This document shows, one piece after another, positions 15,449 to 23,862 of a stretch of DNA of 38,080 bases (its first letter is position 1; each line of letters starts with the position of its first letter). Position numbers and translations under genes: made by a program. This DNA comes from Streptomyces sp. NBC_00237 (lineage in GTDB: Bacteria > Actinomycetota > Actinomycetes > Streptomycetales > Streptomycetaceae): assembly GCF_026342435.1 (NCBI RefSeq), contig NZ_JAPEMT010000010.1, forward strand, positions 1 through 38,080, read 5' to 3'. The notes below the pieces were generated by a model. The model was not told the origin of the DNA. It searched no databases and was given only the letters and a program-made list of their open reading frames with translations.

Positions 15449-17985
15449 CGGGCGCCCTCCGGAACGGTCGCGGCGGCCTGCGCGTAGAGCTTCGCCGCCG
15501 CCTTCGGGGAGGTGTCGAGCAGCTCCAGGACCTCCATGGTGGGGAGGTCCCACTGCATGGTGGCCGCCCTGGAACGCCAGTCGCGCATGATGCAGTACCC
15601 GCGCCGGATGCCCCCGTCGGGCTCCACGCTCAGGGAGCGGATCAGATCGCGGCTGCGCTGCCCCGGCGGCAGTCCGAGCAGCTCGGCGAGCGCATTGGCC
15701 TGCGGTGCGCTGGTCAGCTGGAATCCAAAGACCGTGGACAACTGTTCCACCACGCCGGGCATGGCCGCGAGGGTCTCCGCATCCTGGGAGTCGAGTGCGA
15801 GGTGCGTTCCAAGGGCGCGGCCCACACGGGCGATCCATTGCAAAAAATGCCGACCTTCGGGGGTGCTGGTCAGCACGTGCACTTCGGGGATGCCCACGAC
15901 TTTGGGCATGCCGCGCAGGTCGCGGCGGCCGGTGGTGATCACCCCATAGGCGAGCATGCTGTGCATGAGGCCGACCGACAGGCGTTGGCTGCTGGTCCAG
16001 CCGGAGCGGTCGTCATCCGGCGACGGCAGGCTGAGCCCCGGCATCTGCACGACCCACTGACCCGGCGCAGCCGAGAGCGGCAGCGTCTCCCCTTCACTGG
16101 GGGGACGTCCCATGACCGGCGCCCCCAAGGGGGTCTGCGCCAGTTCATACAGGGCTTCCCCGGTGCGGCGGGCCAGACTGTCCGTCGACTTCCGCAGCCA
16201 GTCGATGACGTGCCACGTCCCCAAGTCCCCTGCGTCCATGACCGCGTTGACGGCCTGTTGCACGCAGGTCTCCGCCCCTTCCTGGCGGAGGTGCGGCGGC
16301 ATGATGATGCTGAGCTGGGCTGGCACTTCGGAGCGGGCCTCGTCGCGGCCGGAGGCGGCGAGCAGCTGCATCAGATCCACCGCGCCGGGCATCGCCCGGT
16401 CCGTCTCCAGCAGCCGCGCGGGCACCCCGTAGCGGGCCGACGCCGCTACCAGACCCCCAAGATCCCCCTTGAAATCCAGGGCCAGCGCCCACGCTCCGCT
16501 CAGGGTGGCGTCCAGGAGGCCGCCCATCATCGCCGTGGTCTTGCCCCTGCCGGATCGCCCCAGGTAGGCGGTCGTCGTGGCGTCGCCCCGGTCGGCTCCG
16601 GCGATCAGGGAGTGACGCACCAGGCCCGGGGTGGAGCCGGTCAGATAGCCGATGACAGGGCCCATGTCGTCACCGACCGCCGCACCGCCCCACCACCAAG
16701 TCCCGGCCATGGCCACGGTGTCCCGCTTATGGCCCAGGTCCGGGACCCGCAGGCGGTCGCCCGCCCACGTCTCCAGCCACAGCTCCCGTTGCTCCTCGTC
16801 CGCGACCCGCAGGTCCAGGCCGACCGCCCCGTAGTAGGTGATGACGGCGTCGGTACGGGCGCGCAGGTCCTCCAGCCCCTCCGTACTGGTGACCACGATC
16901 CGGGCATATTCCTCGACGAGAGAGGACTCGTCGCGCTCCAGGTCGCGCACGAGGTTCTCCATCGTGGTCTCCGTCTCCTCGACGGCGAGACCCGGGTCTT
17001 CTGCGGACCCCCCCTCGGAGGCGCTTCTGCGCTGCTCCTTCGCGCGGCGGCGGACGGCATCCGCCTGGTCCTTGGCCTCCCGCCTCGGGAGCACCCGCAG
17101 CCGCACCGACGCCTCCGGAGAGACCGGGGCCAGCAGCTGCGCGGGGTCCTCAACAGCACCGTCGTCCCGGGCATAGACGATCTCGGAGAGGGCACGCAGC
17201 CACTCACCCGGCCCCGGCACGCGCATGCGCTCGGGGTAGTCGGTGACGGTCAGGACCGACACCCAGGCGGCCGTTGTCCCGTCGGTGCCGACCAGCCGCA
17301 GGTGATCGGGGTACGGGAGGGCGCGCCCCCGGGTGAGGGCGGCGAGTGAGGCTCCGGTGATCACGTTCCGGCTGGAGGTCGGCGGCAGCGCGGCACGGTG
17401 CTGCTCCCGGGCGATCATCCACGCCAGGAGATCCACCGGGGCGGTACGGCACCGCCAGGGCGACGCCTCCAGCCGTCGGCCCAGACGGCGGGCCTGCGCG
17501 TGCCAGTCGGCCAGCTCCCGCGCGCCGACCCCGCCGGAGGCGACCCCGGCCAGTTCGGCGGCCCGCTGCGACGTAGCGGTGCTACGCCTGCCGAGACGTA
17601 CGCCCATCAGTACGTGACGCACCGGCAGCGCGATCTGGTCCAGGCGCTCCACCCGGTGGGCGGTCCACTCCTGCCAGGCGCCTACGCAGTAGAGGTCATG
17701 GGCCTCCGCCTCGTAGTCCTGCGCGACCATCGGGGACCACAGCACGCGCAGGTGGACGTCCGCGCCCGCGAGGGTGGAGACCAGGGCGGCGGCCGCGCGG
17801 TCGGTGTCCGCGTCCTGCTCCTCCTCCGCCATCAGGTCGGAGTTCGTCGTCTGGACCTGGTACCAGGCCCAGCAGGAGTCATCGGTGAGGACCAGACCGT
17901 CAGCGAGACCGGCGTACCGGGGCGGCGGGGCCGCCCGGTCGCCGGAGACGCCCACCAGGGAGGCAAGCCGCTCGATGATCGTCAC
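15445..17985 (-). CDS. VirB4-like conjugation ATPase
   Basis: Encodes 846 residues from GTG 17985. The N-terminal third lacks motifs, as in VirB4/TraC proteins. A short coiled segment lies near 310-350. The ATPase domain has Walker A GRSGRGKTT at about residue 475, followed by 'WALALDFKGDLGG'. The expected Walker B region reads MPKVVGIPEVHVL (about 690), with Pro where the family has Asp, and a Gln-containing motif 'LALDSQDAETL' follows. VirB4 ATPases energise assembly of the type IV channel and substrate transfer. Neighbours (PrgI-like protein before, lipoprotein and VirB6-like protein after) are those expected. All joints are four-base overlaps. Confidence 0.85.
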   Translation of the reverse strand: MTIIERLASLVGVSGDRAAPPPRYAGLADGLVLTDDSCWAWYQVQTTNSDLMAEEEQDADTDRAAAALVSTLAGADVHLRVLWSPMVAQDYEAEAHDLYCVGAWQEWTAHRVERLDQIALPVRHVLMGVRLGRRSTATSQRAAELAGVASGGVGARELADWHAQARRLGRRLEASPWRCRTAPVDLLAWMIAREQHRAALPPTSSRNVITGASLAALTRGRALPYPDHLRLVGTDGTTAAWVSVLTVTDYPERMRVPGPGEWLRALSEIVYARDDGAVEDPAQLLAPVSPEASVRLRVLPRREAKDQADAVRRRAKEQRRSASEGGSAEDPGLAVEETETTMENLVRDLERDESSLVEEYARIVVTSTEGLEDLRARTDAVITYYGAVGLDLRVADEEQRELWLETWAGDRLRVPDLGHKRDTVAMAGTWWWGGAAVGDDMGPVIGYLTGSTPGLVRHSLIAGADRGDATTTAYLGRSGRGKTTAMMGGLLDATLSGAWALALDFKGDLGGLVAASARYGVPARLLETDRAMPGAVDLMQLLAASGRDEARSEVPAQLSIIMPPHLRQEGAETCVQQAVNAVMDAGDLGTWHVIDWLRKSTDSLARRTGEALYELAQTPLGAPVMGRPPSEGETLPLSAAPGQWVVQMPGLSLPSPDDDRSGWTSSQRLSVGLMHSMLAYGVITTGRRDLRGMPKVVGIPEVHVLTSTPEGRHFLQWIARVGRALGTHLALDSQDAETLAAMPGVVEQLSTVFGFQLTSAPQANALAELLGLPPGQRSRDLIRSLSVEPDGGIRRGYCIMRDWRSRAATMQWDLPTMEVLELLDTSPKAAAKLYAQAAATVPEGAR

Positions 17986-18530
17986 GCCGGGCGCTCCTTC
18001 GTCTTCGTCCGGCGCGCGGCGGCCCGGTACAGGTGGTCAGGTCCGTACAGGCGGCACCGCGCATCGAGGAGGACGGGCGGGGCGCAGGCGGGCAGGGCGT
18101 CCGTGTCGTCCTCGGGTCCGAGCAGCCGGTCGGCGAGCGGGGTGCGCGCGAGGCGTTCGGCGCGGTGTCCCCACCGGGCCCGCCGGGTGATCCATTCGGA
18201 GCGGTGGGCAGTGGCCCGGCCGCCGCAGATCACCGGCCGGTGCCCCCACACCTGATAGCGGGCAGCGATCACCCATTCCGCGATCATCCACCGGCGGTCA
18301 TACCGGCTGCTGGGGTGCGTGCCCACAACCGTGATGAAAATCGGGGGCAGCGTATAGACACCCAGCAGGCCAAGACTCGGCATCCCGAAAAGTGTCAGAC
18401 ACCCGCCCGTCCACACCACAAAGAGCAGCATTCCGAGGAGCAGCGCCCGCCGGGAAATACCCTCCCCCAAGTCCATTCCCAAAATTTCGTGCTGCCGGGT
18501 CTCTACATGGAAATGCCGCGTGTACGTCAC
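17982..18530 (-). CDS. PrgI/TcpE/VirB3-like membrane protein
   Basis: Encodes about 182 residues from GTG 18530. Two membrane helices lie near the N-terminus (about 28-46 and 51-70; RALLLGMLLFVVWTGGCLTLFG ... LLGVYTLPPIFITVVGT), followed by a basic cytoplasmic tail with Arg/Trp-rich segments. This is the VirB3/PrgI/TcpE pattern, and the gene sits directly before the VirB4-like ATPase, as in Gram-positive T4SS operons. The start is uncertain: GAGGGG lies very close to GTG 18530; GTG 18542 and ATG 18476 are alternatives. Five nt separate it from the small gene before it. Confidence 0.65.
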   Translation of the reverse strand: MTYTRHFHVETRQHEILGMDLGEGISRRALLLGMLLFVVWTGGCLTLFGMPSLGLLGVYTLPPIFITVVGTHPSSRYDRRWMIAEWVIAARYQVWGHRPVICGGRATAHRSEWITRRARWGHRAERLARTPLADRLLGPEDDTDALPACAPPVLLDARCRLYGPDHLYRAAARRTKTKERPA

Positions 18531-18534
18531 CCCC

Positions 18535-18777
18535 TCACGCACTCGGCACCAACTGTGCAATTCCGGAGATCGCCGCTTTGGCCTGCTCGGGAAAATAGGT
18601 GAAGAACGCACAGAAGATAGCCCCGGCAATAAAGGTGGGCATCTTGTCGAATTTCTCCGCCATGAAAAGCCGAAACGCCCGGTACCCGCACAGGGCCATC
18701 AAAAGATTCCCCACAAGGATCAGTACGGCATCACGGAGCGCCACACCCGTTGGCGCTGCGGCGATTTCATAAAACAT
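18535..18777 (-). CDS. Small two-helix membrane protein (VirB2/TcpD-like)
   Basis: Encodes 80 residues with two hydrophobic helices (about 16-33 and 47-62) joined by a short charged loop (RLFMAEKFDKM). Size, topology and position (between the TcpC-like and PrgI-like genes) suggest a pilin-like VirB2 or TcpD-type subunit of the channel, though no sequence signature proves it. ATG 18777 follows AGAAAGGG. The local DNA is noticeably less GC-rich than its neighbours, as is the start of the next gene. Confidence 0.65.
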   Translation of the reverse strand: MFYEIAAAPTGVALRDAVLILVGNLLMALCGYRAFRLFMAEKFDKMPTFIAGAIFCAFFTYFPEQAKAAISGIAQLVPSA

Positions 18778-18801
18778 GGCGTGCCCTTTCTTGAATTCTT
18801 G

Positions 18802-19836
18802 TCACGGCCCGGTAAGACGGGCCACCTGCCAGCGGGACGCGGATTCGGCCGATACCCGCGTCAGCTGGACGCGATAGATCTGCGCGACCTCACCGCCGCC
18901 GATTCCCCAGGTCACGGCCGCCGTGCCCCACCGGCCGCTCTCCCGTCCGGTGCCTGCGTCGGCGGTCCACGACTGCATCCCGACCAGGCGCACCCCGGAC
19001 GGCAGAGGCGGGACGACCGCACCCGGGGCGGTCACCGCAGCCGCGTCGCCGCGCGCCAGCGACCGGAAAAATGCGGCGACGGCTGCGGTGGTGGCCCGGC
19101 TGAACGCGGGGTCCGTCTCATGCGGGGCGGCAACAGGAGCCGACGGCGGCCCCGTGGGCAGGCCCACCAGGGCCGGAGCGCCGGTGACCACCACCCGCCC
19201 GCCCACCGCCGCCACCGGCACCTCCAGCGCCACCCAGCGGGGCGGGGCCTTGTCGGGGGTACGCACCCGGGCCTCCACCCGCACCCGGGCCCGCCCGCCG
19301 CCGACGGTCACCACCGGACCAGGCAGCACCGTCTCCACGGCCTGGACCCCCTGCCGGTTCCATCCGGCGGCGGGGTCCGTCCCGGCGGCCAGGAGCGGGG
19401 CGAGGGCCTGCGCGCGGGCCTCGGGGGCGGCCTGGTCCCACGTCAGATACGCGTACGCAGCACGGGCCGCGGTGGCCTGCGCCGCCGCCGCAGGGAACGT
19501 CTCGGCCGCTGCGGCGCCCGGCGCGGGGCGCACCGGTCCGGGGCCAGCCTCCCGGGGGAAGAGCACGCCTTTCAGCCCAGCGAACGCAAGGAGCCCGACC
19601 GTGCCCCACAGCACCCACCGGCCCACCCGCGCGAAACCGCCCGAGCGCTCGGGAATGGGCGTCCACCCCTGCGCGGCGGCTGCGGGCGCGGCTTTCGGCA
19701 CGTGCCCGAGCTGCTCCCGGGCCGCCGCCTCATACGGATTGACCGGTTTCGTCTCGACGGTTTCCCGCCCGCTCCTCTGGATACGCACGCCCGCATAACG
19801 ATCACCGGGCGGCACAGGTACGCCCGTACGGCGCAA
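18802..19836 (-). CDS. TcpC-like conjugation protein
   Basis: Encodes up to 344 residues. A cytoplasmic N-terminus of about 70 residues is followed by one membrane helix (about 72-92, RWVLWGTVGLLAFAGLKGVLF). Two extracellular domains follow with repeated NTF2-like features: 'ATAARAAYAYLTWDQAAPEARAQAL' to about 235, and 'ATTAAVAAFFRSLARGDAAAVT' to the end. Tandem NTF2-like domains behind one helix are typical of TcpC/VirB8 proteins of Gram-positive conjugation systems. The start is unclear: TTG 19836 and GTG 19788 both lack good ribosome-binding sites. It follows the coupling ATPase gene by 33 nt. Confidence 0.75.
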   Translation of the reverse strand: MRRTGVPVPPGDRYAGVRIQRSGRETVETKPVNPYEAAAREQLGHVPKAAPAAAAQGWTPIPERSGGFARVGRWVLWGTVGLLAFAGLKGVLFPREAGPGPVRPAPGAAAAETFPAAAAQATAARAAYAYLTWDQAAPEARAQALAPLLAAGTDPAAGWNRQGVQAVETVLPGPVVTVGGGRARVRVEARVRTPDKAPPRWVALEVPVAAVGGRVVVTGAPALVGLPTGPPSAPVAAPHETDPAFSRATTAAVAAFFRSLARGDAAAVTAPGAVVPPLPSGVRLVGMQSWTADAGTGRESGRWGTAAVTWGIGGGEVAQIYRVQLTRVSAESASRWQVARLTGP

Positions 19837-19869
19837 TACGCACGATCGGGGATAACCTCATCCCCCGCC

Positions 19870-21975
19870 CTATTTGCCACCGGCCGCATTCCAGCGGCCC
19901 ACCCACTCCCGCAATTCCTCCTCGGTGTAACACGAGGTGCGCCCGTCGGTAATTCCCTCCGGGAATTCAATTCCACGCTTGGCACTGCGGGTGCGGTAGC
20001 GCTTGGCCGTCTCGTACCCCCACGGCAGGAGGCCCTCCTCGCACGCCTCCGCCAGGGAGTAGACGGCGGGCATCCCCTCCGCCTCGGCTGTCCCCTGAGC
20101 TGTCCCCTGGAGTGTCCCCTGTACTGCTGTCCCCTGCCCTGACCTGCCAGTTACCCCGGCTACCCCCACACCATGAGCCAAGGGGACAACGTCCGGGGGA
20201 CCGTACTTGCCTCCGGGCAGATACGGAGGGACCGCGATGGAGGCGGCCGCCTCCAGGGCCTGCTCCGTGATCCACGGGGCCATCTCACCGGCGTCGTGCC
20301 AGGCAGGCGCGGGCGGGCACGCGTCGAGCAACTGGGAGACCTGCGGCGTGATGTAGCACGCCTGAAACTCGCGCACCCATAGCTGATTCGTTTCTTTCTT
20401 GACTTTCCCATCCGCGAAAACCCCTCTTCCCTTCACAGTGGTGTCATAGGGAATGGGCTGCACAGACGGGCCGTAGGCCACACCCCAGGAAACCCGGTCC
20501 TGATACCCCACCATGGCCCTCCAACCAATCTGCGCCCTTTCCATCGTGCCCCCGAAATAGCCGCCGGCGAACTGCTGTGTACCGACAACAACACGATGAT
20601 CGGCAGACCGTCCCTGAAGGAAAGCCACGGCAAACCATTCCAGAAACGGGGGCGCACCCTTTCCCTTGATCACGTACCTCCACCAGATGTGAGCGAATTT
20701 GACGAGTGTCGGGAGTTCATCCACGACCAGAGTCCGGGGAATCAACAGGGCGCGAAGTGCAGGATCAGCGTCCTTACCTTTTGCCGTTTCGGCAGCCTGC
20801 ATCGAGGCCATGAACTCAGCGAATGCCGTGATACAGGCCGAAACGGTTTTATGGATGCGCACTCCGCTTTTGCCGTCAGCTTCCGTCAAAGAGTTCTGCT
20901 TGGTATCCAGCACATCCACAATTCCGCCGTACTGGCGGGCATGAACGACCGCGATATACAGAATTGTCGACTTCCCCTGACCGGTCGCACCCGCCACTCC
21001 CCAGTGCGGCGTATCGGATTCGGTCTGAATGATGACGTCTGTTACCTCGCCGTCCTCCAGAGCCTTCCCCACGAACACCTCATGCCGGTTGCCCGTGGGC
21101 CGCCACGGAACGGACGTCGGGAGCTGCGCCGGAGGCGGCGCGGGCACCCGCGCCTCCCATTCCGCGTATGGGGCGCTGTCCGACCTGTGCCAGTGCACCA
21201 CCCACTCCCCGGGCACCCGCGCGGCCACCGCAGCCTCCACCGCACGCACCGCCGCCTCCCCCCCTACCCACTCCACCGGCACCCGCAGGACGATCCGCGC
21301 ACCGTCCGCCCGCAGGTCGACCGGCACCCGCAGCCATTCCTCCCGCACCGTCGACTCCGGGAGCCGCAGCAGCTCCCGCACCGCCGCCCACACCCCGGGC
21401 GCGTGCAGCTGCGCATCCGTCGGCGGGACCGGCCGCCACCACCGGAGCGCGGTAGGCCCCGTCAGTGCCGCCGCCAGGGCGACGACGACCAGGGCGGCCC
21501 CGACGCCGTACGAGACGGCCGGAGACCACCACCAGGCCGCCACAGCGGCCGGGAGCAGTACCCGCGCCGCCGACCGCGCCGCCCATGGCCACTGCCTCCA
21601 CCGGGCCGCCCCCGCCGCCAGCCCGCGCAGCGTCCCGGCACCCACCCGCCACACCGTCAAGCCGTGCTGCTCCACCGGCCCCGGCCGCTCCGTGATCGTC
21701 GGGCGGTCGGGCCGGTGCTCGCGGTCGATGGGCTCTCCCGCCCGCCACCAGGAGGACGCCGACCGTGGCTCACCCGCCCGCAGATCCCGCCCGGTGACAT
21801 ACCGCCCCAGCGCTCCGACCCCCCGCCGTCGGCCCCCCGTCGGACGGGGAGCGTCGCCCTTGCCCGGGGTCTTCTTCCCTGCCTCCACCGCGACCAGGAG
21901 CAACAGCACGACTCCGAGCAGTGCCACCGCCGGGCCATTCGACCGCGCCCACTCCCATGCCTCCACCGGCTCCAT
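19870..21975 (-). CDS. TcpA-type FtsK-like coupling ATPase
   Basis: Encodes 701 residues. One N-terminal membrane helix (about 14-31) and a hydrophobic pair at about 135-180 are followed by the ATPase core: Walker A GATGQGKST at about 328-336 and Walker B RTLVVDELPTL at about 413-423. The C-terminus has a Gln-Gly-Thr repeat (near residue 620) and a basic HTH-like end (ETAKRYRTRSAKRGIEFPEG). Coupling proteins of the TcpA/FtsK class feed DNA into the T4SS. ATG 21975 follows GGGAGAGG. It is the first gene of the ten-gene operon and is preceded by the long inverted repeat at 21995-22036. Confidence 0.85.
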   Translation of the reverse strand: MEPVEAWEWARSNGPAVALLGVVLLLLVAVEAGKKTPGKGDAPRPTGGRRRGVGALGRYVTGRDLRAGEPRSASSWWRAGEPIDREHRPDRPTITERPGPVEQHGLTVWRVGAGTLRGLAAGAARWRQWPWAARSAARVLLPAAVAAWWWSPAVSYGVGAALVVVALAAALTGPTALRWWRPVPPTDAQLHAPGVWAAVRELLRLPESTVREEWLRVPVDLRADGARIVLRVPVEWVGGEAAVRAVEAAVAARVPGEWVVHWHRSDSAPYAEWEARVPAPPPAQLPTSVPWRPTGNRHEVFVGKALEDGEVTDVIIQTESDTPHWGVAGATGQGKSTILYIAVVHARQYGGIVDVLDTKQNSLTEADGKSGVRIHKTVSACITAFAEFMASMQAAETAKGKDADPALRALLIPRTLVVDELPTLVKFAHIWWRYVIKGKGAPPFLEWFAVAFLQGRSADHRVVVGTQQFAGGYFGGTMERAQIGWRAMVGYQDRVSWGVAYGPSVQPIPYDTTVKGRGVFADGKVKKETNQLWVREFQACYITPQVSQLLDACPPAPAWHDAGEMAPWITEQALEAAASIAVPPYLPGGKYGPPDVVPLAHGVGVAGVTGRSGQGTAVQGTLQGTAQGTAEAEGMPAVYSLAEACEEGLLPWGYETAKRYRTRSAKRGIEFPEGITDGRTSCYTEEELREWVGRWNAAGGK
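20085..20150 (-). repeat. In-frame tandem repeat in coupling ATPase gene
   Basis: A degenerate repeat of the unit ctgTCCCCTg (plus strand) occurs about six times. It encodes overlapping QGT units (GQGTAVQGTLQGTAQGT). It forms a flexible linker before the C-terminal domain and is a likely site of length variation. Confidence 0.65.
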
Positions 21976-21994
21976 TCCTCTCCCGGCCGCATCA

Positions 21995-22059
21995 CAGAGT
22001 CCGGGGATTCCGGAACTACCGGAATGCCGGACTCTGCGACTCCGGGGATTCCGGAATCT
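21995..22059. promoter_or_regulatory. Large inverted repeat before the transfer operon
   Basis: CAGAGTCCGG (21995-22004) and ATTCCGG (22007-22013) pair with CCGGAAT (22019-22025) and CCGGACTCTG (22027-22036) around an AACTA loop. A further copy of the left arm (GACTCCGGGGATTCCGGAA) follows at about 22039-22057. It lies 20 nt upstream of the coupling-ATPase start. It could be an operator, a terminator-like leader, or an oriT-type hairpin. Confidence 0.55.
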
Positions 22060-22195
22060 GGGGCCCTACCGGGCCAACGCCCCACCGTTCGCGCAGAAAC
22101 GGCCTTCCTGTAGGGCGAGTTGACGCAGCACCCGTTCGCGGCTCACGGCCCGGCGGTACCGTGGGAGTGGCCCCAAGGAAGGCAGGCACCCACCC

Positions 22196-22501
22196 ATGAG
22201 CGCGCTCCCGCACGAACCGCCCTACCAGTCGGCCCGGCTGGCACCCGCCGACGGCCCGCAGACCCTCGCGGAGCTGCGCGCCGCGCTCGCCTCAGCCGCC
22301 CCCGCCGACCTGACCGCGTTCGATGCCCGGCTGTCCGCCGCACAGCTCGCGGAGGTCCCGGCGGTGATCGGCGAATACCGGGCCGTACTCGCACTGCGCA
22401 CCCGCCCCGAAGTCGCCGCCGCCATCGCGGCGAGTCTGGCGGGCACCGCCCAGCTCCGCCCCGCCGCCGAGGTGTTCGGGAACGCCGAGGGCGCCGCGTG
22501 A
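22196..22501 (+). CDS. Probable antitoxin
   Basis: Encodes 101 residues, Ala-rich and helical. A segment (residues 24-50, LAELRAALASAAPADLTAFDARLSAA) resembles the small DUF6247-like proteins that in actinomycetes often precede RelE-type toxins. GGAAGGCAGG precedes ATG 22196. The stop overlaps the next start by four bases (GTGA), which ties their translation together as in toxin-antitoxin pairs. It diverges from the transfer operon, with the inverted repeat at 21995-22059 in between. Confidence 0.6.
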   Translation: MSALPHEPPYQSARLAPADGPQTLAELRAALASAAPADLTAFDARLSAAQLAEVPAVIGEYRAVLALRTRPEVAAAIAASLAGTAQLRPAAEVFGNAEGAA

Positions 22502-22779
22502 GCGACCCCGCACCCTGGTCCGTCGACGTCCCCGAGCGCCTGCGCGAAGAGTTCGCGCAGCAGCTCGCCCCGGGCGAGCGCCGGGCCGTGCACGATCTCC
22601 TCGCACTCCTGGCGGCCGATCCCCGCATGGGAGCCGTCGAACCGGTCCCACTCTCGGTGGAGCTCCGCCGTGCGCTCACCGCCCCGGCCACCGACACCGG
22701 GCAGCGCGTCAGCATCCTGTACCGGGTACATGCCGACCGCCGCACCGTAGAAATCATCTACATCCTGACCGGCCCCTGA
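22498..22779 (+). CDS. RelE/ParE-like toxin
   Basis: Encodes 93 residues from GTG 22498. N-terminal helices (ERLREEFAQQLAPGERRAVHDLLALLAADP) are followed by a beta-sheet ending in QRVSILYRVHADRRTVEIIYI. This is the hallmark C-terminal pattern of RelE/ParE-superfamily toxins (conserved LYRV, then a turn, then VEIIxI). RelE toxins cut mRNA on the ribosome and ParE toxins poison gyrase; which applies cannot be told. As a pair with 22196-22501 it would stabilise the plasmid by killing cells that lose it. The strong terminator at 22798-22835 follows. Confidence 0.7.
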   Translation: MSDPAPWSVDVPERLREEFAQQLAPGERRAVHDLLALLAADPRMGAVEPVPLSVELRRALTAPATDTGQRVSILYRVHADRRTVEIIYILTGP

Positions 22780-22797
22780 CGCCCCCTCCCTGGCATG

Positions 22798-22835
22798 CCG
22801 AAGGCCCGCGCAGTGACGGCTGCGCGGGCCTTCGG
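22798..22835 (+). terminator. 16-bp hairpin terminator
   Basis: CCGAAGGCCCGCGCAG (22798-22813) and CTGCGCGGGCCTTCGG (22820-22835) form a perfect 16-bp stem, 18 nt after the toxin stop. Confidence 0.8.
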
Positions 22836-23059
22836 GCCCGATATCCCAGGGGCGGCTGTCCGGGGTCGGGCGGGGATGTGGTCGTGGGGCCGTGCCGCTG
22901 CGGCCGATCATCCGCAGCGGCACGACGTGAGCACCCGCACAGATACCGATCAACTGGCTTGCTATGTACGGGAGTTGTGGGGCAGCCACCCCCGGCACGG
23001 CCGGGGCCGGTCGGGGGTGGCCGGGCCTCCCCGCTCCGGGGCGGGACACGGGGAGGCGT
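22836..23059. other. Intergenic region with three hairpins
   Basis: Between convergent genes lie three further perfect inverted repeats: 22892-22923 (12-bp arms), 22985-23021 (10-bp arms) and 23025-23057 (9-bp arms). The last ends two bases before the stop at 23060 and is a good terminator for the leftward operon. No coding frame is credible. Confidence 0.55.
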
Positions 23060-23404
23060 TCAGGGGGCGGGCGGCGGGTTCTGGTCAGTCCACGCCTGGT
23101 GGAGTTCGCGGACCTGCCGCCCGAGTGCCCGCGCGTGGTAGTGCGCGTCCATTGGGTCCCCGGCGTCATATCCGCCGGTCACCAGGTGTGCGCCGGACTC
23201 GATGGCGTGGTCGAATCGGGCCCGGCTACCGATGCGGACCCGGTCGGGGTCAACCACCTTGGCCAGGTGCCCGTACGCCTCGGTCAGGCCCGTGATGGTG
23301 GCGACGCTCTCCGCCAGCTCCGGTATGGCGCTGTCCCGGCCCAGCGCCCGGTTGACCAGACCCGTGACAGCCTCGGCATCGAACCCGGCCTGCGCGCCCG
23401 TCAC
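23060..23404 (-). CDS. Small helical hypothetical protein
   Basis: Encodes 114 residues from GTG 23404, which overlaps the previous stop by four bases (GTGA). It is helical and His/Asp-rich (AELAESVATITGLTEAYGHLAKVVD; DAHYHARALGRQVRELHQAWTDQ), with no motif that identifies it. It is the last gene after the XRE regulator and the recombinase-like gene and is closed off by the hairpin at 23025-23057. Unknown function. Confidence 0.6.
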   Translation of the reverse strand: MTGAQAGFDAEAVTGLVNRALGRDSAIPELAESVATITGLTEAYGHLAKVVDPDRVRIGSRARFDHAIESGAHLVTGGYDAGDPMDAHYHARALGRQVRELHQAWTDQNPPPAP

Positions 23405-23790
23405 CGGCCGGTCTCCGTGCGTCCCGGGCCCTGGGCGGGGTAGACCGCGAACGCGCCCTGCGCCTCCAGCCACCCGCGCAGTTGCCGCACCACTTCCGCA
23501 GTGTGGGCAATGTCGAATTCCCTCATGCACACCAAACCGCCCGCACGGCCGGACTCGATGAGTTCCACGGTGTGCGCCCACTGCGGGCGCATCACCATGT
23601 GCCGGTCGGGAGGGCAGACGTCACTCCTGATCGCTGCCACGCTGAGCCCTTGCGCGCGGGCGAACTCGGCGAGGCTCTCGGTGTTGGAGAGGCCCATCAC
23701 GGCGGAGTCAGCCCGGGAGTAAAGGACTACGGGACGGCTGTGGTCGAAGCGTCCGACGATGAGCGGTTCGGTTTCTGCTCGCAGCTTCAT
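23401..23790 (-). CDS. Small protein resembling a resolvase N-terminal fold
   Basis: Encodes 129 residues from ATG 23790 (longer starts to 23856 are possible). It has the order of elements of a serine-recombinase catalytic domain: a first strand 'PVVLYSRADSA', a helix 'TESLAEFARAQGLSVAAIRSDVC', and a later strand-helix 'GGLVCMREFDIAHTAEVVRQLRGWLEAQG'. However, there is no DNA-binding domain and the catalytic Ser/Arg set is not evident, so it is probably not an active recombinase. It follows the XRE gene by 72 nt and overlaps the next gene. The function call is weak. Confidence 0.5.
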   Translation of the reverse strand: MKLRAETEPLIVGRFDHSRPVVLYSRADSAVMGLSNTESLAEFARAQGLSVAAIRSDVCPPDRHMVMRPQWAHTVELIESGRAGGLVCMREFDIAHTAEVVRQLRGWLEAQGAFAVYPAQGPGRTETGR

Positions 23791-23862
23791 GTGCCGCAGG
23801 ATGCCGCCTCCCGGCATGATCAACACACAGTGGGAATGTGGACCGAAAGACGGCATATGCCA

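Noticed and set aside
23401..23790. Active serine integrase or resolvase
   Set aside because: Only a fold-like resemblance; no DNA-binding domain and no clear catalytic Ser/Arg pattern, so no integrative element is claimed.
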